Part shown: positions 21,340 to 30,823 of the stretch, one piece after another
Layout of the letters: each line of letters begins with the position of its first letter
How positions within the stretch are numbered: position 1 is the first letter of the stretch
Origin: Lepraria neglecta
Taxonomy: Eukaryota; Ascomycota; Lecanoromycetes; Lecanorales; Stereocaulaceae
Reading direction: 5' to 3'
Length of the DNA: 64,000 nt
NCBI GenBank assembly: GCA_033220425.1
Contig: CM065647.1
Location: forward strand, 1,302,001 to 1,366,000
The notes under the pieces: generated by a model
Told to the model about the DNA's origin: nothing
The model's database searches: none
What the model saw: only the letters and a program-made list of their open reading frames with translations
Made by a program: the position numbers and the translations under genes

Positions 21340-23461
21340 GCTTGACCGTCTAAGAGCTGCCGAGTCTGAACACGCTTGGTAACGGACCCTGTCTTGAAAA
21401 GGATTGGAGTATTTGGACGCAAGTCGTAAGGCAGAATGAGATGTTTGCTGGCAGAGGTTTCAAGGGCAAGGTTCTCTTCCCAGGTAGACTTCCCGTCCCG
21501 TTGCAAACCAATGCCCCGCTACGCCCCCCGCGCCTAGCCTAGTGATTTTTCGGCCGTTGGAAAGCAATCGTTGCCATCCTCTACGTCAGAGATAATATTC
21601 GCACCGCCCAAACGAAGAGATTTGGCGTCTACATGCTACTCCACCCCCGAAGAAGGGAAAGAATGTTGCGCGTAGGTACGGACCATTAAAATTTGGAACT
21701 TTGATCTCTTGGAGGAACTCCGAGTTCAGGGTCTCAGCCTTGCCAGGCACTTGGCCCCTGCAAGCCTAGTTCTTAGCAGAGGTTTCGAATTTTCTGCCTC
21801 GGAGACGTCAACCACTCAATGTAGCAAAGGATACTCACAAGTCCACCTCGGAGACGCCTTGAGACAAACTCGCAGATGGAACGAGGAAATAGTCCGCGAC
21901 GGAAGGTATTTCCGGGGCCTAGTTACTTTGTTCCATGTCGAGGTCTCCAACTAGCTCTCGAATTTTGAGCACGATCTACTCCCTTCGATGTCGATACTGT
22001 GCTCAGCCACCGGAGAGTACGCCAAATCCTTGTTGCCGTCTCACAAGGATGGCTCCAAATTTTTCGATTGGCAACGCAGAGGGATTTTAGCTTCGGCAGC
22101 CACCATGCTCGATTCTCGATGTCGAGAAGTAACCACCAGAACTCGCAGTTCTTGGACGTGTGTAAGTGATATCTGTCAACATCCCAGTAGACTGATTCTA
22201 GACTCAAATTTCATGTTTCAGAAACAGATGCTTAGGGTATGAATTGCGACTCGCGGTGTGGCTGCAGATTAAAATTGCTGACTATGCGAAGTTCTAAGTA
22301 TACCCAATTTGCCCATGGACCAAAATAAAACAGAACAAGCAAAATCAGAACTCGTTTCAAGCGACCTTATCAGAACTCTGAAGCTCTGACCATGTCGTCT
22401 TACGTTACAACCTAATGCCGGTGCTCAATATGCGACCTCATATCCGCCACAGACGCCGCGACCATAGGGGGAAAAGTCTACGTCAAGGATGACCGGCTTC
22501 TTATTCAAAACATTTGTCAGCCTGGATGCGCAGTCTGATGACGCGGGAGAAGCTCTGAGACTATGGCCAATAAAAGATGTTAAGTCGAAACGCTGAAACA
22601 CTTCTTCGCTAGCGCGCTCGGTACTGCAGTCATCTTCGAGAACGCGCCATTTTCTACAACTACAGGGTCAGAAACGACGCCTCTCCACTAATGAACATCT
22701 CACGGTAGTAAATCATGTATGCCTTGGCGTGGGAACGCTCGAAATCCATCATCAACGATCATTCTTACCAAACAGGACATTGACCTGGCCACGGTATGTG
22801 AACCAAGCGCTTCATCTATCTTGACGCTTAAGCTATGACCGACTTGCGACCCACCACTCGCATTGCTGCTGTTATGCATATCGCTTGAGTCTTCGACAAG
22901 CATTACCTGGCAGATCTTCGACTACTATAATGTTTCCATTTGGGAACCATTAATTCTGCAGCGTTCACGCACTGTTCCAAGGTTCTTTTCGTACATATGC
23001 GTGTACCCGCCTTCGGGTGCTGAGTGAGCTTGGGAGTACCTTCCATATAAGACCTCTCAGGGTAAATACAACTGATCTAATTTGTCCTTAGTGGTGATGC
23101 AGTACATTCATTCACTGGTGGGAGGGGAGATCTCTGTTATGTCATTCCCATTCTTTCGGATCGTCCACCCACACTACACCTTGAGGCGCTCTCTACGCAT
23201 TACATTGACTTGATCGTGTCGAACTTAATCCTTGTAACTTGTATTGACTTTTTTCTCTCACCCTTACTTCAAGTGTTCGAGATCTCCCCACATATCCCAG
23301 AGATCTACCCTTTTTGCAAATCACAGTCGGGCTAGATTTCTTCCCCTCGTTGCCGATGGAGGCTTTGTCTTGTCCAAGTGACAAACCAATAATACCTTGA
23401 TATTGTACTACTCCTCCCAACACAAGAACGTCCGACTTCATTCCTCACCATTCCTACTGAA
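21340..23461. other. Two-kilobase stretch without a supported gene
   Basis: Short frames occur on both strands (for example 22903..22700 minus, starting MLVEDSSDMHNSSNASG), but none has a family match or phaseable splice sites. It probably holds the promoters of the divergent phosphatase and Ser/Pro-rich membrane-protein genes, and perhaps a small unrecognised gene near 22.7 kb. Confidence 0.4.
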
Positions 23462-24901
23462 ATGGAGCTACTCCCCATAATTGTCGTTGTGTCTCTACTC
23501 GGATTCTTCATCACACTCACCACTATCCTGTTCACCTGGCAGTATCTAAAGGCTCGAGAACGACGCAGGAGACGACGAAGCAGTGGATCCTATCATCGAC
23601 CCACTCGCCAGCTTACCCTGCGAAGTGGCCAGGTCATACCGAAATCAGAAGCGCAAGATACTGCCAGCACACGCGATCCTATTTCCATCGACCTTCCTAG
23701 CCCGCTGCCGCCGACTGAACTCACCCACACGGTCACTTTTGAGGTCGATGCGCGGAGGGATTCACAGCCACGGTCCATGGTCGCGGTCCATGAGCATGGG
23801 GGCCCACCAATCCTTGCTGACCTGGAAGCTCAATATCAGAATACTGACCGAAGCGAGAAAATCAGCAGCGAGCCACCTCGATGCAAAGAGCATTTAGTCA
23901 TTGCAAAGGCACGCGCCCAGTCTATACCCCTAAGCAGTGGGCCCGATAGGAAGGGCTCACTGATAGTGCCCCGGCCGTCTTTGGTGAATATTGAATCTCG
24001 AAGGCCTTCGGCTTCGAAATCGGCCGGATCTCAGCACAGTCGATTAAACGCGTCTAAGAGTCGAGAATCTCAAACTCGGAGATCTTCACGAGAGATCGCC
24101 GAATCACTTCAGAAGGGCTTCAAAGGACCATCGATCCTAGGCGGAGAGGCGCCCGAGCTCCCTGTAAGCCCTGTGATATCGAACTGCTCGACACACATAC
24201 CAGAGAGTAGGAGGACGAGCGAACGTCGCCCATCTGCGCAGACTTTTGACAGCGCAACAGTAAGCTCAAGGGTCATTTCCGACTCCATTCAACGACCTCC
24301 GCCGCTCTTCTCTAGCGTCAACTATACTCCGCATGTAAGATTTGCAGCCACTGACGATGTGAATCGCATTTCTTTCTTCTCAACGACAGATTCGACAACC
24401 TCCTCAATTGCCTCCGGGCAAGTATCACCCGTATCGCCTATAAGTCGCGCTCCGCCGTCTTCGAAGGTCGAGCTTACCCACTATTCACCACCCTCGCCTG
24501 AAACGCTCTCGCCGACACACCCACCCAGTCCTCCATCTTTGCGGGATACGCCACCTCATCTCGACACCCCAGAGTTTGGGGAGAAGTCTTTCTTCGATTC
24601 AGCGACATCATCTGACGAACCCATTCCTTTGCAACGAGACCCTTTACAACGAGGCGTCTCCGTCATGTCGAACCGTTCTGTCCTTACGATTGCCTCGTCA
24701 GAGATATCATCGAATTGGACGATTGGAAATGCAAAAGTGGTCAATATCTATCCCAGTGTAGCCCAACAGGCTAGATCGCCTCCTCCATACGCACGGACGT
24801 TGAGATCGAAGTACGGACGATACCCATGGGGGAGGAGAGACAAGGCACTGCCAGTCATTCCCACGTCGCCACTTTCGCAGACCGAGTTTGGACCACTATG
24901 A
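23462..24901 (+). CDS. Single-pass membrane protein with long Ser/Pro-rich tail
   Basis: A single uninterrupted frame of 479 residues. The start MELLPIIVVVSLLGFFITLT is a TM segment (about residues 4-28), followed at once by a strongly basic stop-transfer patch (KARERRRRRRSSG). That implies a short lumenal or outer N-terminus and a cytoplasmic tail. The rest is Ser, Pro, Thr and Arg rich with many possible phosphosites and no recognised domain. A second short conserved-looking block lies near the end (ARSPPPYARTLRSKYGRYPW). No family is recognised. Similar Ser-rich one-TM proteins are common near fungal septa and plasma membranes, but I make no functional claim. Confidence 0.7.
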   Translation: MELLPIIVVVSLLGFFITLTTILFTWQYLKARERRRRRRSSGSYHRPTRQLTLRSGQVIPKSEAQDTASTRDPISIDLPSPLPPTELTHTVTFEVDARRDSQPRSMVAVHEHGGPPILADLEAQYQNTDRSEKISSEPPRCKEHLVIAKARAQSIPLSSGPDRKGSLIVPRPSLVNIESRRPSASKSAGSQHSRLNASKSRESQTRRSSREIAESLQKGFKGPSILGGEAPELPVSPVISNCSTHIPESRRTSERRPSAQTFDSATVSSRVISDSIQRPPPLFSSVNYTPHVRFAATDDVNRISFFSTTDSTTSSIASGQVSPVSPISRAPPSSKVELTHYSPPSPETLSPTHPPSPPSLRDTPPHLDTPEFGEKSFFDSATSSDEPIPLQRDPLQRGVSVMSNRSVLTIASSEISSNWTIGNAKVVNIYPSVAQQARSPPPYARTLRSKYGRYPWGRRDKALPVIPTSPLSQTEFGPL

Positions 24902-25696
24902 AGATTACAAGGACCTCTATGTCTAGCGATGTTGGCGCAGCAGGGGTCGGATGTCGGGTATGAGGCATGTCTTTAGGGCCCATTACGTAACAGAAAACAA
25001 TGTGATTCTGGCGCCATGTTCGAGCAGAGGCTGCCTCGGGAGCTTTACTTTGACTACGAACTAATCCGTTTGAGGCTCCCATCAAGAGTGGCGTAGCTGA
25101 AGTCTACAGATATTGCTGACGAGAAGCGGTAGACGAAGGAAGAAGCGATAGACGAAGGACGAAGCGCAAGCTATGATGTGAGAATTGATACTCTGGATAG
25201 AATGATGATATATGAGGACGGGAATCAAGGCATATGAGCAGTGGAATTAGTAGCTTCAGAACCTTTGTACACCTAGATATTCTTCTTGGATATATTTGGA
25301 AATTTATATACATTTGTATTTGGCTGATGTTCCAAACTCCTAGCTCTCCGCCTTCAACATTCCCTGTAATACAACGGAGAATGCTTGATTGACTCTAATA
25401 ATATGCCCAAGGCCATTTTTAAGGTTGTTGGGTCGCGTGATGATGCCGCTATCGCTATTGCGTATCTTCGTTGACGCAGATCTCTACCTGATTGGGCAGC
25501 TGCAGAATATACGCTAAAGGATCTAAGTCTGATCCTTGCATAATGGGCTTCTGACTGTGGGGATTGGTGGCGTGGGAACGCCCGCTTTGTACATCGTCAA
25601 GTCCCTCGTGTCCCAAACACAGTCATCCTTTCATTCCTGTACTCATTACGCAGGATTAGTATACCCGCCACTCCTCTTTTTTCACCGCTTGTGCAC
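24902..25696. other. Intergenic; small tandem repeat near 25.1 kb
   Basis: Around 25117-25170 a unit like AAGCGRTAGACGAAGGA recurs two to three times in tandem. The remainder shows no gene and includes the bleomycin hydrolase promoter. Confidence 0.45.
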
Positions 25697-27311
25697 ATGG
25701 GAATTTCTCAATCAACAATGCCAACGTCGGAACAACTTGCAGGAAGATTCGTGGATTTGCATATCAAGGATAGTAACAGAGAAGGATCAGAGAAGGAATA
25801 CGTTTACGTTGACGGCGAGATGGAGATTACACCACAGTCTACGGATGGGAATCCGAATTATGGGCCTTGTGAGGCGACGGTTTCGATTAGTACGATGGAG
25901 CAATGGGAGAAGGAGTTGCTGGAAGATCCAAAGGTCTGTCTACAACCACCCACGCATTCATCTACACGCCTAGGCATGGCTGGTATACACTGCTAACACA
26001 CCCCAGAACCGCCTCGCCCTCTCCGCCCTTGCTGGCACCGACCCGAAGACCGTCCTCACCCAACGCTCCGCTACAATCGCCGATACCCAATCCTTCAACA
26101 TTAAGATCTCCCTCGAAGGCTCTCCCATAACCAACCAACGTTCCTCCGGCCGATGCTGGCTCTTCGCCGCCACAAATGTCTTCCGCGTGGCTCTCATGCG
26201 GCGGTACAACCTCAAGGAATTCGAGCTCAGCCAGTCATACCTTTTCTTCTGGGATAAGCTGGAGAAGGCGAACTGGTTCTTGGAAAATATACTGGATACC
26301 ACTGAAGAGGAGCTGGATGGGAGGTTAGTGCAGGCCTTGATGGGGGCTCCTGTGAACGATGGAGGACAGTGGGACATGGTCGCCAACCTGGTCGAGAAAT
26401 ACGGACTCGTACCACAACATCTCTACCCTGATTCACACAACGCTATGAACAGCTCCACCATGGCCTCCCTCATAACGACCAAACTACGCGAAGACGCCCT
26501 AGTCCTCCGCGACCTCGCTAGCAAATCCTCCAACCCCCGCTCCTCCGTCGGCAGCGTCAAAGAGAAGATGATGCGAGAAATCCATCTCATGCTTACACTC
26601 ATGCTCGGCCCACCTCCTGGCCCAGACAAAGAAATAACATGGGAGTATTACGACAAAGACGATAAATTCGACAGCCTAACTACAACGCCCCTGGAATTCG
26701 CTGCCGAATTATCTAGCAAAGAAAGCGTTGAAGCGAACCGCGGCACCGATGTTCACGAGATGTTCAGCTTAGTAAACGACCCCCGAAATGAATACGACAC
26801 CCTCCTCAGCGTCAGCCGCTTAGGAAACGTAATCGGCATGCGCGGCGTCCGTTACGTGAATGTCTCAATGCACGTCATGAAAGAAGCCTGCATAGCGATG
26901 CTGAAAGCCGAACTCCCCATCTTCTTCGGCAGCGATGTAGGAAAATGGTCGGATTCGAAATCCGGAATAATGGACACCGGCCTCATCGACTACGAGCTGG
27001 GCTTCAACATCCGCCTTGGCCTGAGCAAAGCGCAGAGATTGATGACTGGCGAGAGCGCTTTGACGCATGCGATGGTCCTGACGGCTGTGCATCTGGATAA
27101 AGATGGTGAACCAGTTAGATGGCGGGTACAAAATTCTTGGGGCGAGGGCGCGGGGAGTAAGGGGTGGTTCGTTATGAGTGATCGGTGGATGGATCAGTTT
27201 GTTTATCAGGCTGTTGTTGATCCGTCGTTTGTCTCGCAGGAGATACGCGATGTGCTTAAGAAGGAGCCAAAGATGCTGCCGTTGTGGGACCCTATGGGTG
27301 CGCTAGCGTGA
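25697..27311 (+). CDS. Bleomycin hydrolase (peptidase C1B, cysteine aminopeptidase)
   Basis: Exons 25697..25933 and 26007..27311 give 513 residues; the 73-nt intron starts GTCTGT and ends CCCAG. This is the papain-fold, hexameric self-compartmentalising aminopeptidase of the cytosol that inactivates bleomycin and homocysteine thiolactone (yeast LAP3/BLH1). The catalytic triad is visible: Cys129 in QRSSGRCWLFA, His433 in SALTHAMVLTAVH and Asn455 in QNSWG. The ATG at 25697 (after an in-frame GTG at 25691) gives MGISQST, which fits an N-myristoylation signal (Gly2, Ser6). The C-terminal end PLWDPMGALA fits the family, whose C-terminal arm sits in the active site. Full length, no damage. Confidence 0.95.
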
Positions 27312-27526
27312 GATTTGTATGGGTATTGGCATGGACGGTGGGTGGTGATTTGATTTGCAGGCGAATAGCATTTGATCATTGGTTTTTGACGAAGCATGGA
27401 TGCCATTGAGGTAACAGATCTAATGAACTCGAATCTCTAGAACCAAATTCTTCTCACGCATTACGATTCTGCCCGCTATCCACTTGCTACCTTATCTCTT
27501 TTTAATCTTCCCCAATCATCTCTCCT
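27312..27526. other. Short convergent gap
   Basis: This is 3' flank of bleomycin hydrolase and of the convergent small Cys-motif gene. Nothing else seen. Confidence 0.6.
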
Positions 27527-27874
27527 TTACCCTTTAGCAATCGTTCCTAGAGAATCAAATCTATTCCTCTCAACAATACTCTCCTCTACGGGAGGAGGGG
27601 CGAGAGACGCACCTATGGGTCTATCGTGTCCCCAATCGCAAACTCGGCACTCAGGCATCAATCCCACAGCTCTCACGCCCTCGCGTGAGAACCCATCACT
27701 ACAGGAAATGAACCGGCAGCCGCAGCGGGCGGCGATTTCATGTCTTGGGCCATACTCCGTCTCGACTCTGTGTGGTGTTCGGCTGGAGAATCCGCCGTGG
27801 CAGGTTGTGAAGCTGCAGCCCCAGGGGGTGGAGATGGCTTCGTGGACGGACATGGCCGGGTTGGGATTGGCCAT
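27527..27874 (-). CDS. Small protein with two C-x-F-x-[ST]-C-x-x-GF motifs
   Basis: From the ATG at 27874 (MANPNPAMSVHEAIS) to the TAA at 27527 the frame encodes 115 residues. The frame is open further upstream to 28087, but that part lacks coding character. Two copies of one motif are visible: WGCSFTTCHGGFSS and, about 30 residues later, CGCRFISCSDGFSRE. Each is preceded by a short His/Glu/Ala/Ile stretch. A CRVCDWGHDRP block follows. No signal peptide or TM is seen. The neighbouring gene at 28084-28590 carries a third copy and starts with a similar MSNPQQ. The family is not recognised; paired cysteines suggest metal binding or a disulfide, which is inference only. Confidence 0.5.
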   Translation of the reverse strand: MANPNPAMSVHEAISTPWGCSFTTCHGGFSSRTPHRVETEYGPRHEIAARCGCRFISCSDGFSREGVRAVGLMPECRVCDWGHDRPIGASLAPPPVEESIVERNRFDSLGTIAKG

Positions 27875-28083
27875 TGAGATAGTGGAGATTGGAGCTAGTC
27901 TCTTGAGATGGAGCGAAGATGTTGGGAGATTGCTGGTGAAACCGTAGGAGAAAGACGCTGATAACGGTGTACTTATGGACAGTTTTGAGGGGTTGTTCGT
28001 ATCATCATTTTGCCTTGTGAGCTTTGGGAAGATTGCCTGTATAATATTTGCTGATACACGTGCGAATAATCTGTTCACAGGAT

Positions 28084-28590
28084 TCATAGAAGAGGGAGAC
28101 GTATGTTTGATCGGGCCTCTCGACTTCCTTTGCCCTGGGGATCACTCAACCGCTGAGACGGATCGCACGAAACATTTCTCGAGCTTGTTGTCCGTGAAGG
28201 TGGAGTGGCATCCGGAGTGCCAGACCCAGCAATGTGAGGTGCCGCTGCTGATTCTGGCATTTGAAGCTGTGTGGGGGACTGCCCACGCGTGAAAACAACT
28301 AGCCCACGTGAAGGCTCTGGCAGCCCAATAAGTTGTCCGGTCTGAGCTCGGACTGGCTGGGCAGAATCGACTGCGAACCACAGCGGATGAAAACACAGAC
28401 TAGGCTCCCGCCATGCATCATCCTGTAACCATCTAGATGCCTCTGACTGGACATTTGCACCTCTAATGCTCTCAAGAGCCCAGATTTCCCTTGGTGCTTC
28501 CACTGGAGTTGGTCCTGGGGTTGTGAAGCCGTTGGCGCAGGATGTAAAGCGATAGCCGCAGATGGCGGTGATCTGTTGGGGGTTGCTCAT
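28084..28590 (-). CDS. Protein with one copy of the same C-x-F-x-[ST]-C-x-x-GF motif
   Basis: The frame from the ATG at 28590 encodes 168 residues and opens MSNPQQITAICGYRFTSC followed by ANGFTTPG, matching the motif in the next gene downstream. After about residue 40 the sequence is Pro/Ser/Arg-rich with no recognised domain, so an undetected intron or a different 3' end is possible. The start codon is chosen because the motif sits directly behind it and the neighbouring gene begins similarly. It runs in the same direction as the 27874..27527 gene, only about 200 bases upstream, which suggests tandem duplication. Confidence 0.5.
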   Translation of the reverse strand: MSNPQQITAICGYRFTSCANGFTTPGPTPVEAPREIWALESIRGANVQSEASRWLQDDAWREPSLCFHPLWFAVDSAQPVRAQTGQLIGLPEPSRGLVVFTRGQSPTQLQMPESAAAPHIAGSGTPDATPPSRTTSSRNVSCDPSQRLSDPQGKGSREARSNIRLPLL

Positions 28591-29970
28591 GGCTGGGGTT
28601 TACGGGTGGGTATTGACAGGAATTTTGGACTGTAAGTTGATCGGGGATCGTGTTCCTTGTGCTCTCTAAGACAAGTTGGTTTGCGAAGAGTGGTTTTACC
28701 GTTGTGGAGTTTCCAAAAAAAAAATAAGGTGGAATAGCTAATATTTGTAGGGGCCGATCCTCCATGCGTGTTAATATACGGTTAGGTCAGCTGGTAAAGG
28801 TAGGCAATACTGGGATCTGGGAGGATTGCATTCAGGCATAATTCATACTAGAACACGAAAGGTTTAGCCACGAGATACGCGACATACGGCGACGTATGCT
28901 TGAGCAGAATCTGTGTACTCTCAATATGCTGAGGTGATTGTATGTATTCGGTCCAATTCCTACTCTATGTGCTTACACTGAATGCCATCAGGGACGTACG
29001 TATTTCATCCAGAGAAGATGATTCTTAACAACATAATGTTCCACTCTCCACCCATCCCAGTCAGAAAACCAGAAAACAAGAAAACATGATCTTGGCTATC
29101 CAGTCTCGTCTAGAGGTGATGGCATTCACACCCTCATATACCGCCAACGACCTCTTGGAGGAGCGATACCTAGCCATGTGCATAATTCACCACGTTCCAG
29201 AGAACTCAATTCATAGCCGTCCCCAAGTGCGCGTTGCAAGAGGAGTCTCATACGAGCGTTGGTGGCTTCCTGTGTGGACGCGGGTAGCCTGGAAAACTCT
29301 CTGCTGCAGGGTCTGAATATGAGTCGTAAATTCTAAGCACGATAAAATGAAAAATGTTTGCTTGGTAAGAATATCGTCATCGTCACAAAGGAGATGATCT
29401 CAATCCAAAAATGAATCAAATACACTGGAGGCGTCCTTTCTGACTCCTAAAGACCTCTATACTTGACAAACATTAGGCATATCATGACGGTCAGCGGTAT
29501 CCCAGTGAGCTTCACTAAGTGGGCGACTCTTGCTGCCAATGCTGCTCTTTCTACCATGAGATTAGCAAAAGCTCTCTGCGCTGCACGTCCTTCCCGATGA
29601 CAAGGTTTTGCCTCACCTCCGAGATTCATGATCGAAGGTGGTTCAGAGCTCTGGCACTGTTGAGTATGGACTGTACTGTCCGGGGCATAAGTCGATCCAG
29701 CGGGCGTTGTGAAAAATGTCCACAAGAAGGCTGGCAGGGCCATTATGTTCCTGATGACAATGTATCGGAGAGCAATTGTAAAGCTGATTGTAGACATGCA
29801 CAGAGAAGTTTGCCATTGCTCGTCAGTACACCGCTCTCGATCACACCCAGATCGCCTCCTCACCAGATCTAATGCACAACAATCACCACAGCATCCACTC
29901 AACAAACCAGATCCATACCAGCCTAGCCGTATTCCTCCTCATACCCGAATTCTCAGGCAATCATTCAAAA
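28591..29970. other. Stretch with weak small frames only
   Basis: A 76-codon frame at 29086-29316 (plus) and a 152-codon frame at 29905-29447 (minus) are the only candidates. The latter ends with a helix and a hydrophobic segment (HLVKLTGIPLTVMICLMFV), so a small membrane protein is possible, but I see no homology or conserved start. The A-run at 28718-28727 is simple sequence. Confidence 0.35.
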
Positions 29971-30318
29971 TCACCAACTCCCTTGCAACCTAGTCCAAGC
30001 CTTTAAAGTCTTCCTTAACTCCAAGAAAAACAGAGAAAACAGAACAACAGCGTTCATCATCCAGACGCTGAAGTATAGATGGATCCCCAGGAAGCGATCG
30101 AGGAGATCGTAGACTATTATTATGGTTAGGATAGAGATACCAGCGAGGTTTTCATTTAATTTTCACTTAAAGGTGTCTCGAAAAGCACGCCGAAGTTGGG
30201 GGCGAGGAGGTCGTTGGGGAGTAAGCGAGTTTTCTGCGGGCTGATTGGTGTTGCTATCGTCGTCGGTTTCATCTTCATTAATGGTTGGTAGGGATGGTGG
30301 TTTGGCACGCCTGAACAT
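29971..30318 (-). CDS. Small two-TM membrane protein interrupted by one TGA
   Basis: From the ATG at 30318 (MFRRAKPPSLPTINEDETDD) one frame runs to the TGA at 29973..29971, 115 codons before that stop. One in-frame TGA lies at 30165..30163, in the context RRAFRDTFK-stop-KLNENLAGIS. After it come two hydrophobic segments (GISILTIIIVYDLL and VWMMNAVVLFSLFFLEL) and a basic end (RKTLKAWTRLQGSW). The whole reads as one small membrane protein with a cytosolic Pro-rich N-terminus. No AG acceptor follows soon enough to splice out the TGA. A Trp codon changed by one transition would explain it, as would read-through. No family name is known to me. Confidence 0.5.
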
Positions 30319-30823
30319 GGTGAAGTGGGGTTTCCCTGGATGAGAGCTATGCAGACGCGGCTTCTTTTCTCTTCTGTCCTGTGATTAGGCAAGCTCGCGC
30401 CGGTGGCTGAAATGTGAGAGCAGACAGAATCTTTCAGAATAGAAATTAATAAGAAGACCGGCAGTCTCTTATAAATTAAACGATGGAACAACAACAGCAA
30501 CGACACCAATAGCTCGTTTTCCATGCATGATTCACAGCGTATGAGCATAGGTATTTGAGGGAACTTGATTGATTGCTGACATTGTCTTTACAAAAGGAGA
30601 CGAGCATCAATCAAGTCGTTCGCCTTCCAACATCCATAGCAATGACCTCGGCATCAGTGGTTTCGAAAACAAGATCGTGCCTCTGGCTCCGATGCCCCAA
30701 GAACTCCATTCCCTCTCGATGATGCAGGGGTATACCAGTCCATCAGACATAAGTACAAAGTACAAGTCATATTACAAGCCTCTATCACATGCTCGTACCC
30801 AAAGCCCAAAATTGAGGCCAGAT
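30319..30823. other. Gap between small membrane-protein gene and kinesin 3' end
   Basis: Contains the promoter of the small membrane-protein gene and the 3' flank of the kinesin gene. No further gene was supported; overlapping frames here are shadows. Confidence 0.5.

Noticed and set aside
28718-28727. A-run followed by ATAAGG as a possible SINE or retrocopy tail
   Set aside because: No polymerase III box, target duplication or related copy seen; simple sequence.
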